Origin: Methanomassiliicoccaceae archaeon UBA328
GTDB taxonomy: Archaea; Thermoplasmatota; Thermoplasmata; Methanomassiliicoccales; Methanomethylophilaceae
Direction: 5' to 3'
Assembly: GCA_002506905.1 (NCBI GenBank)
Contig: DAYM01000012.1
Location: 13,236 to 58,560 of the forward strand
Length of the DNA stretch: 45,325 nt
Below are positions 1 to 8,588 of the stretch, in pieces. The notes beneath the pieces are model-generated. The model was not told the DNA's origin and searched no databases. It saw only the letters and a list, made by a program, of their open reading frames with translations. The translations under genes and the position numbers were made by a program. Within the stretch, counting starts at the first letter, position 1. Each line of letters starts with the position of its first letter.

Positions 1-627
1 CAGATCTCTGGAATCGCCGATGATGAGCTTTCCGGTACCGGTGATAACACCGCCGGCCTCGTAGTTCTGAACAACAACGACGGTCGCCGAGGGAAGGGTC
101 TTGAAACTCGCAGTAAGTATGATATCACTGTTAACAGTCAAAGTCCTGGTCGTATCGGTGCTTCCGTCGCTCCAGGAAATGAATTCATATCCGTAGTTCG
201 CAGAGACCGTTATGGTCGCCTTATCCCCTACGATGTATCCTCCGTATCCTGTGAACGCGGCCGCATCCTCGGTATCGGACTTCAATACGACCATATATCC
301 CTTGGCGAACTGCGCAGTGTGCGTTGCATCCGAACTGGCCGTCATGGCCCTTTCGGCATCCTTATTCCCGTCATCCCACTGGATGAAGACGTAACCTTCA
401 TCTGCGACTGCGAAAATTGCATATTCCTCGCCTTCGGCATATGTTCCGGTCCCGAATGTCACTCCGTTGCCGTCGGCAACGACCTCTATGGCATATGTCG
501 TTACTTCCTCCTCTCCGAAGATGTCTTCGAGTTCGAACGGAAGATAATCTTTGTAGTACGGATATCCGACGAACAATCCGCCGGCGATGATTATTGCCGC
601 GACCACGGCCACTGCACCTTTTCCCAT
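1..627 (-). CDS. Secreted/surface protein with InlB-type B-repeats (partial)
   Basis: The frame is open from the ATG at 627 to the window edge, so the C-terminus is missing. Residues 4-20 form one hydrophobic segment after MGKG, which looks like a signal anchor. They are followed by an acidic linker (FELEDIFGEEE) and beta-rich repeats of about 65 residues with recurring GYxFIxWxDG and LTASF-type motifs. This is the pattern of divergent InlB B-repeat (Listeria-Bacteroides) domains common in gut archaeal and bacterial surface proteins. Two repeats are complete and a third begins at the edge. It is probably exported and involved in adhesion or cell-surface architecture; the ligand cannot be read from the sequence. 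No Shine-Dalgarno sequence is visible. The gene is divergent from the nitroreductase. Confidence 0.75.
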   Translation of the reverse strand, partial: MGKGAVAVVAAIIIAGGLFVGYPYYKDYLPFELEDIFGEEEVTTYAIEVVADGNGVTFGTGTYAEGEEYAIFAVADEGYVFIQWDDGNKDAERAMTASSDATHTAQFAKGYMVVLKSDTEDAAAFTGYGGYIVGDKATITVSANYGYEFISWSDGSTDTTRTLTVNSDIILTASFKTLPSATVVVVQNYEAGGVITGTGKLIIGDSRDL

Positions 628-725
628 TTTGATACCATATGTTTATGATTCGGATGATTAATAACTATGATGATTAAGGTCCTTTGTTCAGCATGATTAA
701 ATGACTGTTCGTTCATTGACCTGCC

Positions 726-1292
726 ATGAATCAAACGCTCGAGACCATCTATTCCCGCTCGTCGGTCAGGTCATACCTTCCCGATGATGTTCCGGAAGAT
801 GATATCAAAGAGATCATAAAAGCCGGATTCCACGCAGCAAACGGACTGAACACGCAGGCCCTGGAATTCGTTGTCGTTCAGGATCCCGAGAGGATCTCCA
901 GGTACAGCGATCTTGCCAAGGACATCTACAACCATGACTGCGTCATCAGAGGTTCATCCAATTCCATCTTGGACAAGATCGCCGAGAACAAGGACTTCAA
1001 TATCTTCTACGGTGCTCCCGCCGTCATCTTCGTATTCGCATCTTCGGAAGCGGTCACACCCGTCGAGGACGGTTCTTTGGCCATCGGCAATATGATGCTG
1101 GCCGCCAGATCCATGGATTACGGTACATGCTGGATCGGAATGGCCGCAGGTTTGGGATATTACAGCACATTCAGGGAAGAGAACAATGTTCCCGAGGCAT
1201 CCGGCTACATCGGATGCATAGCATTGGGCAGACCCAAGGAAGTTGAGGAACATCCCCGCGGCGAACCAAAGATCATCAGCTGGACAAAGTAA
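726..1292 (+). CDS. Nitroreductase family protein
   Basis: A 188-residue FMN-dependent nitroreductase-fold protein. The N-terminal RSSVRSY motif is the usual phosphate-binding start of the family. The middle (residues about 95-105, GAPAVIFVFA) and the CWIGMAAGLG segment match the conserved flavin-binding core, and the IALGRPKE stretch near the C-terminus is also typical. It probably reduces nitro or quinone-type substrates with NAD(P)H; the substrate is unknown. A TATA-like element (attaaatg, about 694-701) lies about 27 bp before the ATG, which suggests a leaderless mRNA. The TAA stop is followed at once by the sfsA ATG, so the two genes are likely co-transcribed. Confidence 0.85.
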   Translation: MNQTLETIYSRSSVRSYLPDDVPEDDIKEIIKAGFHAANGLNTQALEFVVVQDPERISRYSDLAKDIYNHDCVIRGSSNSILDKIAENKDFNIFYGAPAVIFVFASSEAVTPVEDGSLAIGNMMLAARSMDYGTCWIGMAAGLGYYSTFREENNVPEASGYIGCIALGRPKEVEEHPRGEPKIISWTK

Positions 1293-1985
1293 ATGCGTTA
1301 CGCAAATGTCTGCAGGGGCGTTTTCATAGAACGTCCGAACAGATTCATCGCTATGGTGGAGATCGACGGCAGGATCGAAAGATGCCATGTGAAGAATACC
1401 GGGCGCTGCAAAGAGATACTGATCAAGGGTGTTGATGTGGTGCTGTCGGTATCCGACGATCCGAAACGTTCCACGAAATACGATCTCATTGCGGTGTACA
1501 AAGGCGATATGTTGATCAACATAGATTCCCAGGCACCGAATAAGGCCGCCGTAGATGCTTTTGAGACCATATTCGGAAAGATGGACCTCATCAGACCGGA
1601 GTATAAGATCGACGATTCGAGGATCGACATCTATGCCGAATCCGGAAAAGAAAGATATCTGGTCGAAGTGAAGGGCGTTACCCTCGAGAAGAACGGGACC
1701 GTACTCTTTCCCGATGCGCCTACGGAGAGAGGTCTCAAACACGTCAGGGAACTCACCAAGACGGCCGGCGAAGGCTATCATTCCTATGTCCTGTTCATCG
1801 TCCAGATGAAGGGAGTGACCCATTTCGAACCGAATTACGAAATGCACCGTGAGTTCGGCGAGGCCCTGGAAAAGGCATCGAAGAACGGAGTGGGTATCCT
1901 GGCGTACTATTGCAGGGTCACCGAGGATTCGATGACCGTCGATTCCAGAATACCTGTTGTCCTGGCTCACTCGTACGAGGTCTGA
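1293..1985 (+). CDS. sfsA: SfsA family protein (sugar fermentation stimulation protein homologue)
   Basis: A 230-residue protein of normal family length. The N-terminal part (RPNRFIAMVEIDG, CHVKNTGRCKEIL) is the OB-like portion. The central DIYAESGKERYLVEVKGVTL followed by FPDAPTERGLKH is the conserved nuclease-like core with its acidic and VEVK residues. E. coli SfsA is described as a DNA-binding protein affecting maltose genes; the archaeal role is unknown and the core resembles PD-(D/E)XK nucleases. It starts directly after the nitroreductase stop codon. Its 3' end overlaps the convergent membrane-protein gene by 19 bp. Confidence 0.9.
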   Translation: MRYANVCRGVFIERPNRFIAMVEIDGRIERCHVKNTGRCKEILIKGVDVVLSVSDDPKRSTKYDLIAVYKGDMLINIDSQAPNKAAVDAFETIFGKMDLIRPEYKIDDSRIDIYAESGKERYLVEVKGVTLEKNGTVLFPDAPTERGLKHVRELTKTAGEGYHSYVLFIVQMKGVTHFEPNYEMHREFGEALEKASKNGVGILAYYCRVTEDSMTVDSRIPVVLAHSYEV

Positions 1986-2869
1986 ACCTTGGACCTGTCC
2001 TTGGGTTCTTCCTCGATAATGCTCTGCACTATCCTCAGATACTCGGAAAGCGCGATCTCCTGGTCGTTGATCATCTGATGAACGAGATACACGTTCTTCA
2101 TCATGGGTGAGGCATCCGTGAATCTGCCGTTCTCCGGTTCTTCCCTGATCTGCGAGAGCACCATCGACCTCATGGACCTTGTTCCGGCCATGGATGATTG
2201 ATATCCGACAACGGCCTCGAGTGCGGAGGCCCCGTAAGATGTGGCGTTGATGTACTTCATGGCGGCATCGCAGAGTCCCTGGTAGAATGTGAATTCGACC
2301 GACTCCACAAGATGGGTCATGTTCTCGGCCAGCTTGTTCTGGTAGAACTGATACATCTCTATCTTGGACCTGCCGACATCGGAGATCAGCTCGGACGGCC
2401 CGTACATGTCCTTCATGTCCTTGACCGTAAATGTGGCATTGATCTGGAATTTCCTGACGGTCTTCTCATTGGGGGTGATGACCATATTCTTCCTCACGAT
2501 GTACATATCGATCGTGGGCTGGATGATCTTATTGTGTCTCAATATGGCCCTGCGCTCGTCACGCTGCCTCCTGTTCTCGTTGTTCATCATCACGATGGTA
2601 TCCAAAAAGATCAGGACGATGGCCGCCGCGATCAGATTGTCCATCGCATTGCTGATATGAGTGACCCAGGAACCCACTCCTCCGCCGAAGAAATGAAGCA
2701 GCAATGTGATGAAAACACAGATGACCACAATCGCCAAAAGACAATAGAGGGTCACTATCGAAAGATGCCTCTTCTCCACTCTGGCTGCTCTGCCCACATT
2801 CTTCTTGGACTCGAAGACGTTGGACATTATTTTGTCCGGAAGTTTGATTTTTGGGATCTTAATCTGCAT
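1967..2869 (-). CDS. Two-helix membrane protein of unknown function
   Basis: I do not recognise a family. The 300-residue product has a basic N-terminus (about 38 residues), a hydrophobic segment at about 40-62 (IVTLYCLLAIVVICVFITLLL) and a second at about 78-95 (AAAIVLIFLDTIVMM). A soluble domain of about 200 residues follows, with helical and mixed segments and no obvious catalytic motif. The upstream HprK-like gene overlaps it by 11 bp, so the two are translationally coupled and probably act together. Its 3' end overlaps sfsA on the other strand. It could be a membrane anchor or sensor for the kinase-like partner; that is inference from position only. Confidence 0.6.
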   Translation of the reverse strand: MQIKIPKIKLPDKIMSNVFESKKNVGRAARVEKRHLSIVTLYCLLAIVVICVFITLLLHFFGGGVGSWVTHISNAMDNLIAAAIVLIFLDTIVMMNNENRRQRDERRAILRHNKIIQPTIDMYIVRKNMVITPNEKTVRKFQINATFTVKDMKDMYGPSELISDVGRSKIEMYQFYQNKLAENMTHLVESVEFTFYQGLCDAAMKYINATSYGASALEAVVGYQSSMAGTRSMRSMVLSQIREEPENGRFTDASPMMKNVYLVHQMINDQEIALSEYLRIVQSIIEEEPKDRSKVQTSYE

Positions 2870-3815
2870 TTATGTCACACTTCAGTACTATCTCTCTGAT
2901 GAGGTCCTGAGTCTCTGCAGGGCTTTTGACCGTATTAATCATGTGCAGGCTGCAGGATGAGAAATATTGTTTGAGAAACTCCATCCTTATCCTCATCTTG
3001 CGTTCGGAACGGACTATCTGATGCGGGTTGCAGAGATCATGTTCGGACATGTATTCCAATGCCTCGTCTGCGGTAAGTTCGCGGCTGACGCATTTGTCGG
3101 CAGGGTCGCGCTTCAGGAAAATGATGTGTTTCATCGAGGTGCTGTTGATGACGGATTGCTCTCCGGCCACCCATCTGACGTTTGCGATGCCTCTGCCCTT
3201 GTTGTCGAATTTGACATTCTTCACAAGCGGTTTGTATTCCTCCCAGACATCTCCGATGTCCGCATCGATGTAGCAATTCTTCTCGGAACCGTAGATCGCC
3301 GGTCTTCCCTTTCCCAATCTGACGAAGTACCAATCATCCGAGATAAGATGCGCATTTTCGGCTCTCAGAAGTCCCCAGGACTGCGTGGTCTTCCCTGTCT
3401 TGGAAGGAGCGATCAGTGTGACTCCGGTACCGTCGATGTCCAATGCGGCACCGTGTATGGAGAATGTCCCGTGGGATTCCTCAAGGATATTTCCGGCAAT
3501 TCCCAGTCCGATGCTTTTGACCCATCCGTAATAATCGAAATTGATCAGGAAGGCCGTGTTCGTATAAGGCTCGAAAAAGACCTTCATCTCTGCACCCGGT
3601 TCTGTGACACAGAAAAGTCTGGCATGAGACCTTGTATGATCGGACATCGCATAGAAGTTGTCTGTCCACATCTCCATGTGGTCTCTGTCTGCCGTGTATA
3701 ACTGAACACATACTCCGCCGATATCGGCCTTTGCGGAAAATAACGAATCATCATCGTATTTCCTGCGATATGCATCGCAGGTATCGCGGTCGATGACCTC
3801 AACCTCATAACCCAT
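2859..3815 (-). CDS. HPr kinase/phosphorylase-like P-loop protein
   Basis: A 318-residue protein whose C-terminal two thirds resemble the HprK catalytic domain. HGAALDIDG is followed by the P-loop LIAPSKTGKTT at about residues 132-142, then AHLISDDWYFVR as the Walker B-like strand. The rest is a variable N-terminal domain. Real HPr kinase phosphorylates HPr of the sugar PTS. No PTS gene is visible here and methanogens generally lack one, so the substrate is probably something else. HprK-related kinases of unknown substrate occur in many archaea. It overlaps the downstream two-helix membrane gene by 11 bp, which suggests a membrane-associated kinase pair. No PqqD-type peptide-modification gene is adjacent. 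Confidence 0.65.
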   Translation of the reverse strand: MGYEVEVIDRDTCDAYRRKYDDDSLFSAKADIGGVCVQLYTADRDHMEMWTDNFYAMSDHTRSHARLFCVTEPGAEMKVFFEPYTNTAFLINFDYYGWVKSIGLGIAGNILEESHGTFSIHGAALDIDGTGVTLIAPSKTGKTTQSWGLLRAENAHLISDDWYFVRLGKGRPAIYGSEKNCYIDADIGDVWEEYKPLVKNVKFDNKGRGIANVRWVAGEQSVINSTSMKHIIFLKRDPADKCVSRELTADEALEYMSEHDLCNPHQIVRSERKMRIRMEFLKQYFSSCSLHMINTVKSPAETQDLIREIVLKCDINAD

Positions 3816-3867
3816 ACGCTACCGTAAGGTACTGAAACATATAATCCTGTCCCGAGAAGGGTTAGGT

Positions 3868-4254
3868 TCACAGGACCGTGCCGTTCGAGTTCTTGTTGAT
3901 GTGAGGGACCTCGATCTTGACCATGTTGGTGAACACGTTCTCAAGGGCCCAATCCGCCAAAGCCTTCAGCGCAGGCATCAGACTTCTTCCGCGGTCGGTA
4001 ATGGAATAAACGACACGGACAGGAACCTCTGCGTAGATCGTCCTGTTTATGAGACCGTCGCTTTCCAGTTCGCGGAGCTGATTCGTCAGTACCTTCGAGG
4101 ATACTTTCGGGAGCTCCGACTGAAGCTGTGAGAACCTCATGTCTCCTTTGACAAACAGTTTGCAGAGAATGGCAGACTTCCATTTGCCTTCGATAACCGA
4201 CATAGCGGCATCAACAGCGCAGTCCATTCTCGGCATTTGTTCCGATTTACGCAT
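3868..4254 (-). CDS. HxlR family winged-helix transcriptional regulator
   Basis: A 128-residue protein with the HxlR layout: a short N-terminus with one cysteine (DCAVDAAM), GKWKSAILCKL, the helix-turn-helix MRFSQLQSELPKVSSKVLTNQLRELESDGLI, the wing (VPVRVVYSITDRGRSL) and a C-terminal dimerisation helix. Members are DNA-binding regulators that often respond to redox or electrophile stress and lie divergent to a flavin enzyme. That is the arrangement here, with an iron-sulfur flavoprotein starting 78 bp away on the other strand. An inverted repeat at 4265-4279 overlaps its TATA-like element, consistent with autoregulation. Confidence 0.9.
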   Translation of the reverse strand: MRKSEQMPRMDCAVDAAMSVIEGKWKSAILCKLFVKGDMRFSQLQSELPKVSSKVLTNQLRELESDGLINRTIYAEVPVRVVYSITDRGRSLMPALKALADWALENVFTNMVKIEVPHINKNSNGTVL

Positions 4255-4264
4255 ATTCTCACAT

Positions 4265-4279
4265 ATACCTAGCGGGTAT
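4265..4279. promoter_or_regulatory. Inverted repeat, putative HxlR operator
   Basis: ATACC, a 5-bp spacer, then GGTAT form a perfect inverted repeat in the 77-bp divergent region between the HxlR gene and the flavoprotein gene. It overlaps a TATA-like sequence for the HxlR gene (gttaaatacc on the minus strand) and lies about 22 bp upstream of the TATA box of the flavoprotein gene (ttttatac, 4301-4308). That position suits repression of the regulator and control of the neighbour. Confidence 0.5.
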
Positions 4280-4331
4280 TTAACGGTAATCTAGCAATCC
4301 TTTTATACGGCTACTAACTTTAAGTAACCTG

Positions 4332-4886
4332 GTGATCGATACGTCAATAGTGGCGATTATATCAAGCCCCAGAAAGGGCGGAAACACAGACACGATAGTT
4401 GGTGCCATGGCAGATGCCGCGGCCGCAAACGGAAAAGATGTTAAGAAATACTACCTCAACCCGCTGACCAACAAGAAAGGCTGTCAGGGTTGCAATGCAT
4501 GTAAGAAGACCGGTAAATGCGTGACAAAGGATGATCTCACACCTATCCTGGAAGATATCAAGGCCGCAGACGGCATCATCGTCTCCTCTCCCGTATACTT
4601 CGGCGAGGCATGCGGACAGTACAGACTCCTCGAAGACAGGTATTTCGGATTCCTCGACGGATCGTTCAAACCTTCATTCGCACCCGGCAAGAAGGTAGCT
4701 GTTGTCACCAGCTGCGGTACCGCGGGAGCCGATGAGCTCGTCCAAAAGATGACCAACGTCTTTGTCAATTTCTTCGGCGCCGAGTCTGTCGGAACCATAG
4801 CATTCAAGGGCGGAAATCCTACCGATGCTGCCAAGAACGACAAGAAGATCATGGCCATGGCCGAAGAGATCGGAAAGAAGTTTTGA
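4332..4886 (+). CDS. NADPH-dependent FMN reductase / iron-sulfur flavoprotein
   Basis: A 184-residue flavodoxin-fold protein. The N-terminal IISSPRKGGNTDTIV is the FMN phosphate loop. GCQGCNACKKTGKC (residues about 51-64) is the compact cysteine motif of archaeal iron-sulfur flavoproteins, and VSSPVYFG is the second flavin loop. Iron-sulfur flavoproteins in methanogens are electron-transfer proteins linked to oxidative-stress defence; that role is inferred here. The start is a GTG about 27 bp after TATA box 4301-4308, so the mRNA is probably leaderless; a second GTG at 4350 is an alternative start. A GC-rich hairpin follows the stop codon. Confidence 0.8.
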   Translation: MIDTSIVAIISSPRKGGNTDTIVGAMADAAAANGKDVKKYYLNPLTNKKGCQGCNACKKTGKCVTKDDLTPILEDIKAADGIIVSSPVYFGEACGQYRLLEDRYFGFLDGSFKPSFAPGKKVAVVTSCGTAGADELVQKMTNVFVNFFGAESVGTIAFKGGNPTDAAKNDKKIMAMAEEIGKKF

Positions 4887-4893
4887 TCAAACA

Positions 4894-4908
4894 GGGGGCA
4901 TCGCCCCC
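4894..4908. terminator. GC hairpin after the iron-sulfur flavoprotein gene
   Basis: GGGGGC, loop ATC, GCCCCC begins 8 bp after the TGA stop and is followed by a T-rich stretch (attcatttt). It resembles an intrinsic terminator; the same hairpin type recurs at several gene ends in this window. Confidence 0.5.
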
Positions 4909-4982
4909 ATTCATTTTACACAAGACCCAGGTTCTTTTTTCACGATATTCTTATTAACCATGATTGCCATCTATCCTATGGG

Positions 4983-5402
4983 ATGGAAATGCAGCAACCT
5001 ACAATTGCAGTAATATTCGCGTCTAGCCTTACCGGCAAGACGAGGAAAACAGGGAAATATATAGCAGAGGGGCTCGGAGCAGATCTCTTCGATCTGAAGA
5101 AACAGACGATCATCAACATCAGCGGCTACAGAAAGATCGTTTTCGGTACCGGGATACACAACGGAAAACCGTATGCGCCTCTCGTGAAGTTCCTCGAAGA
5201 CAACAAGGACGAGATCGCCAAAAAGAAGACATCGCTCTACATTTGCTGTATGTACGATGACGAAAAGGGAGAGAACCAGTGCGAAAAGATATCTGAGCAG
5301 CTCGGTATCCCCAATGCGGTATTCTTCTCCGGAAAAGGAGAGAAGAACGAGGCCGACTTCGAGAACATCGTCGACGATTTCATTGCAAAGCAGCGTGTGT
5401 GA
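4983..5402 (+). CDS. Flavodoxin domain protein
   Basis: A 139-residue flavodoxin-fold protein. The start of the fold, IAVIFASSLTGKTRKTGKYIAEGL, carries the FMN phosphate-binding SSLTGKT loop. IVFGTGIHNGKPYAPLVKFLE follows, and the C-terminal VFFSGKGEKNE is typical of the HemG-like flavodoxin group. The likely role is electron transfer or a small flavin oxidoreductase; the redox partner is not visible. Two in-frame ATGs (4980 region and 4983) are close together; I use 4983. Its stop codon is directly followed by the ATG of the DUF1294 gene. Confidence 0.7.
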   Translation: MEMQQPTIAVIFASSLTGKTRKTGKYIAEGLGADLFDLKKQTIINISGYRKIVFGTGIHNGKPYAPLVKFLEDNKDEIAKKKTSLYICCMYDDEKGENQCEKISEQLGIPNAVFFSGKGEKNEADFENIVDDFIAKQRV

Positions 5403-5684
5403 ATGACGATATTCGGAATTGACCCGATATACGTACTGATCGTGTATCTTGTACTCAATTTGATAGCGTTCGCATTATTCGGTATAGACAAACGCAGGGC
5501 CATCAAGGATCAGTGGCGCATAAGCGAGGCGACACTCCTTATCGCCGCATTCTTCGGTGCGATTGGAGCCCTTGCCGGAATGGAACTGTTCAGACACAAG
5601 ACCAAGAAACTGAAATTCAAATTGGTCTATGTCTTCTTTGTATTGCATGTGCTCCTTTGGGTTTACATCCTTACGAAGATATGA
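5403..5684 (+). CDS. DUF1294 family membrane protein
   Basis: A 93-residue protein with three hydrophobic segments. It has the DUF1294 signature: FGIDKRRAIKDQWRISEATLL between helices 1 and 2, then GAIGALAGMELFRHKTKKLKFK. The family is small, integral to the membrane and of unknown function. It begins immediately after the flavodoxin stop codon, suggesting one transcript. Its TGA abuts the stop codon of the convergent TYW1 gene with no gap. Confidence 0.85.
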   Translation: MTIFGIDPIYVLIVYLVLNLIAFALFGIDKRRAIKDQWRISEATLLIAAFFGAIGALAGMELFRHKTKKLKFKLVYVFFVLHVLLWVYILTKI

Positions 5685-6623
5685 TCACAGACCGTATAAT
5701 TTCCTTACATCGGTCTCTATACCCTCGGGTCCCAGAAGCACCACGCGGCTGTCAGCCCTCTCTTTGATGAGGCTCATACCCACGCGGTCGCCGAGGGCCC
5801 GGGAGAATTCTTTTATCTCTTCGAAAGAAGGCATATTCGTGATATGCAGCCTTTCTCTGGATCCTCCGACGAAGACGTATCCTTTAGGTTCAATCAATAC
5901 AGGGTCCCCGATCTTATCCAGTTTGGCATAGTCGTCGATCCATCCGTAGTTGAGATCCTTCACCAGAGTATGTCTGATGACCGTCCTTGTTTCCAGGGAT
6001 GGGAATATCTCCAATGTCCTCATCAGTCTTTCCCATCCGTCGCCGATCTTGGGGCGGCAGACCTGCTTATAGACCTGCTCGTTGGGCGCCGCCACCGTGA
6101 CATAAAGCTGTCTCGGAAGTTCGTCCAATGCCTCGAGCTGGTCCGGATATGTACCGTTCGTAACCATGAATGTGGTCATACCGCGGCTGTGGCATTCCTT
6201 TATGAAATCCGACAGGTACGGATATGTGATAGGCTCTCCGGCAAGGGAAATGGCCACCTGATTCGGATTGCTGGCCTCCTCGAACATCTGTTTGGAGCAT
6301 CTGGGATCCCCCTTGAATCCCGATATCAGAAGACGCTGCTGCGCAATAAGCTCATCGAGCATCTCTTTGGGTTCCGCCCAGTCCTTTACTTCGAAATCCC
6401 TGCCCTGGACCCTCCAGCAGAACGTGCACTGGTGGCTGCATTCGTTTATGGCAGGGGTCATCTGAAGACATCTGTGACTTTGAATGCCATAGAAATCCTG
6501 CTTGTAGCAATGTCTCTCGTGGATCATGCTCTCCTTCATCCAATGGCAAAGTTTCACCGCGGCATGGTCCTTGTACAGTCTGTATTGCTGTTTGATCAAA
6601 AGGTCGTGGTAATCTTTGTCCAT
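5685..6623 (-). CDS. taw1: 4-demethylwyosine synthase TYW1 (radical SAM)
   Basis: A 312-residue radical SAM enzyme that builds the tricyclic wyosine base at guanosine 37 of tRNA-Phe from pyruvate. CSHQCTFCWR (about residues 62-71) is the Cx3Cx2C cluster motif of this family, with conserved N-terminal lysines and cysteines (CYKQDFYG, SHRC) for the second cluster and substrate. ISLAGEPITYPYL is the SAM-binding GEP motif, and FMVTNGT follows. Length and motif order match archaeal TYW1. The RfcL gene lies 8 bp upstream on the same strand, so the two are probably co-transcribed. This is an archaeal/eukaryotic marker. Confidence 0.93.
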   Translation of the reverse strand: MDKDYHDLLIKQQYRLYKDHAAVKLCHWMKESMIHERHCYKQDFYGIQSHRCLQMTPAINECSHQCTFCWRVQGRDFEVKDWAEPKEMLDELIAQQRLLISGFKGDPRCSKQMFEEASNPNQVAISLAGEPITYPYLSDFIKECHSRGMTTFMVTNGTYPDQLEALDELPRQLYVTVAAPNEQVYKQVCRPKIGDGWERLMRTLEIFPSLETRTVIRHTLVKDLNYGWIDDYAKLDKIGDPVLIEPKGYVFVGGSRERLHITNMPSFEEIKEFSRALGDRVGMSLIKERADSRVVLLGPEGIETDVRKLYGL

Positions 6624-6631
6624 GGTATCGC

Positions 6632-8053
6632 TCAGAAATCGAAAAGGTTCTTTTGCGTCTTTTTGACCGGCGCTTCGGCGATCACCGGTTCTTCCTTCAC
6701 CGGTTCCGGTTCGGGTTCCGCCTTCTTCTTCGGGACTGCGGCCTCCTTGGGCGCGGAAAGCTTCTTGAATGCGTCTTTAACGGCCGGAGAATCGATCTTG
6801 CGGTCCAAGAGGAATCCCAGTTCCTCCGGCTCGAGCGATGCCTCCCTGACCAGCTCCAAGCGGTATTCCTCCGAATTCTTGCAAAGCAGTTTGACCGCGG
6901 GAAGGATATCGAACTCCACCCTCTTGGTGGATGTGTGATTAAGGACCGCCAGTTTGTAGCAGACCGATGCCTTGATCATCCTGATGCCTTTGGAACGCGA
7001 CATCTTCGACAGGTACATCGGGAAACGGATCCTGTCGTGTGAGACGTATGAACTCATCCTTGCTGTGGCCACGCCCATGGTCATCATATCGCTTGCGTAG
7101 GCCCAGAATCTGTAATACTGACGCCTGTGGACCCTTCCTAGAAAGATATCTGCGCGGGAAAGCTTCTCGTAACCCCTGACGAGGTCGCCGGGGTCGCGGT
7201 ATTCGTGGGGGAGGTTCTCGTCGATCCAAAGTATCGATGTCTCCGGATTGGAATCGGTCTTCGATAGGACTGTCCTTGCGTAGCTCGGATTGTTCTTTCT
7301 GAATACAGCGTCGATCACGGCGTACATATCCTTCTTGGCATTCCTTTCGGAAATGCTGTCCGCAGACTCCTGATCGATCTTGGCGGTTCCCAGGGAAAGC
7401 GATTCCAGGTCTCTGACCGCGGCACGCATGTCGCCGTTGGCATTGGTGGCTATCTTCATGATGACGGCCGGGTCCGCGGTGACGTTCTCCTTGGATGCTA
7501 TGACCGTCAGGGCGGCGGCGATGGCACGCGCGGTCGGTTTTCTGAAAGTGATCTGAATGGTATCCGATTTTACGGTGGAGCTCTTTCTCGAAAGAGCGTA
7601 GAAATCATTGACAATGAGGATCACCGGCTGTTTGGTGGTCTTGATCAGCTCGTTGATGGCGGGAAGTGCACCCCGGTCTTGATTTCCGAACAGACTGTCG
7701 GCCTCATCGAGAACGATGAGCTTGCGTCCTCCGGCCTTGCTGTCCAGATATTCGCCGCTGTCATCGAATGTGTTGGTATAGGCGCCTCTGAGGGCGACAT
7801 TCCTGATGGCATCGCCGGTACGCTGATCGGACGAGTTCATCTCGGTGATGCCCCATCCCATATCTCTGGCCAATGCTTCGGCCGAGGTGGTCTTACCGAC
7901 ACCGGGTGTTCCGATAAGGACGACGGCCCTCTTGGCGGGAATGCCCCGGTCCCATGATCTGGCCCAGGCTAGAAGCTCATTGGCGGCAGACGGGTTACCC
8001 ACTACATCCTTCAGTGTCTTGGGTCTGTATTTCTCGGTCCAATCCTCAGACAT
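6632..8053 (-). CDS. rfcL: Replication factor C large subunit
   Basis: A 473-residue AAA+ clamp-loader subunit. It starts MSEDWTEKYRPKTLKDVVGN, the usual RFC box. Walker A is GTPGVGKTT (residues about 48-56), followed by Walker B LIVLDEADSLFG and a sensor region with NDFYALS. The C-terminal tail is rich in Pro, Glu and Lys and ends QKNLFDF, a PCNA-interacting (PIP) motif. With the small subunit, encoded elsewhere, it loads PCNA onto DNA. The zinc-ribbon gene ends 1 bp upstream, so it is part of a run of minus-strand genes. Confidence 0.95.
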   Translation of the reverse strand: MSEDWTEKYRPKTLKDVVGNPSAANELLAWARSWDRGIPAKRAVVLIGTPGVGKTTSAEALARDMGWGITEMNSSDQRTGDAIRNVALRGAYTNTFDDSGEYLDSKAGGRKLIVLDEADSLFGNQDRGALPAINELIKTTKQPVILIVNDFYALSRKSSTVKSDTIQITFRKPTARAIAAALTVIASKENVTADPAVIMKIATNANGDMRAAVRDLESLSLGTAKIDQESADSISERNAKKDMYAVIDAVFRKNNPSYARTVLSKTDSNPETSILWIDENLPHEYRDPGDLVRGYEKLSRADIFLGRVHRRQYYRFWAYASDMMTMGVATARMSSYVSHDRIRFPMYLSKMSRSKGIRMIKASVCYKLAVLNHTSTKRVEFDILPAVKLLCKNSEEYRLELVREASLEPEELGFLLDRKIDSPAVKDAFKKLSAPKEAAVPKKKAEPEPEPVKEEPVIAEAPVKKTQKNLFDF

Positions 8054-8054
8054 A

Positions 8055-8588
8055 TCATTCCTTTTTCTTGGTATTGTTCTTAGGAGGCATGTAACACAGC
8101 GTGAATACCTCCATTGCCTGCCCGAAATAGATCAGTATGCTGAGCATGAACACGAATGTATGCATGAATCCGGTGGGCACGCTGATGTATGAAAGATAGA
8201 ACAGAGGCATTGACATGCACAGATACATGGCAGCTCTGGCGTACCTTTTGAACCACAGATGTCCGAGACCGAATATGTTGAAGAATCCAGGGATCAGGGC
8301 CAATATTATGGCCACCCAGGAATTCTTGGCCATCTTGGGCATGATGCCTATGTTGGTCATGGTCCCGACCTGTTCTCTGGTGATGGGCTGTCCGCAATGC
8401 TGACAGAAGATGTCGCTCGGACCGATAGGCTGTCCGCAGTTGGCACAGGTATTGGTACCTGCAGTAACATTCCCTTTATCATCTATGACGACCGCACCTT
8501 TCTTCTCGCGGCCGCAATGGTAGCAGAAATATGCATCTTCGGGGATCTCATTCCCGCATTCCGGACATATATACTTCATTTCTCTCAT
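8055..8588 (-). CDS. Double zinc-ribbon membrane protein
   Basis: A 177-residue protein with two N-terminal zinc ribbons: CPECGNEIPEDAYFCYHCG, then CANCGQPIGPSDIFCQHCG. Each has two CxxC pairs. Two or three hydrophobic segments follow (residues about 93-170), and the tail is lysine-rich. Archaea carry many such zinc-ribbon membrane proteins of unknown role; a paralogue-like gene lies at 20043-20570. It overlaps the upstream ABC ATPase gene by 4 bp, so the pair is translationally coupled, but no permease is recognisable in it. Confidence 0.75.
   Translation of the reverse strand: MREMKYICPECGNEIPEDAYFCYHCGREKKGAVVIDDKGNVTAGTNTCANCGQPIGPSDIFCQHCGQPITREQVGTMTNIGIMPKMAKNSWVAIILALIPGFFNIFGLGHLWFKRYARAAMYLCMSMPLFYLSYISVPTGFMHTFVFMLSILIYFGQAMEVFTLCYMPPKNNTKKKE

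Noticed and set aside
954..1970. A 338-residue minus-strand open frame across nitroreductase and sfsA
   Set aside because: It is antisense to two well-supported genes and its translation has no recognisable domain.
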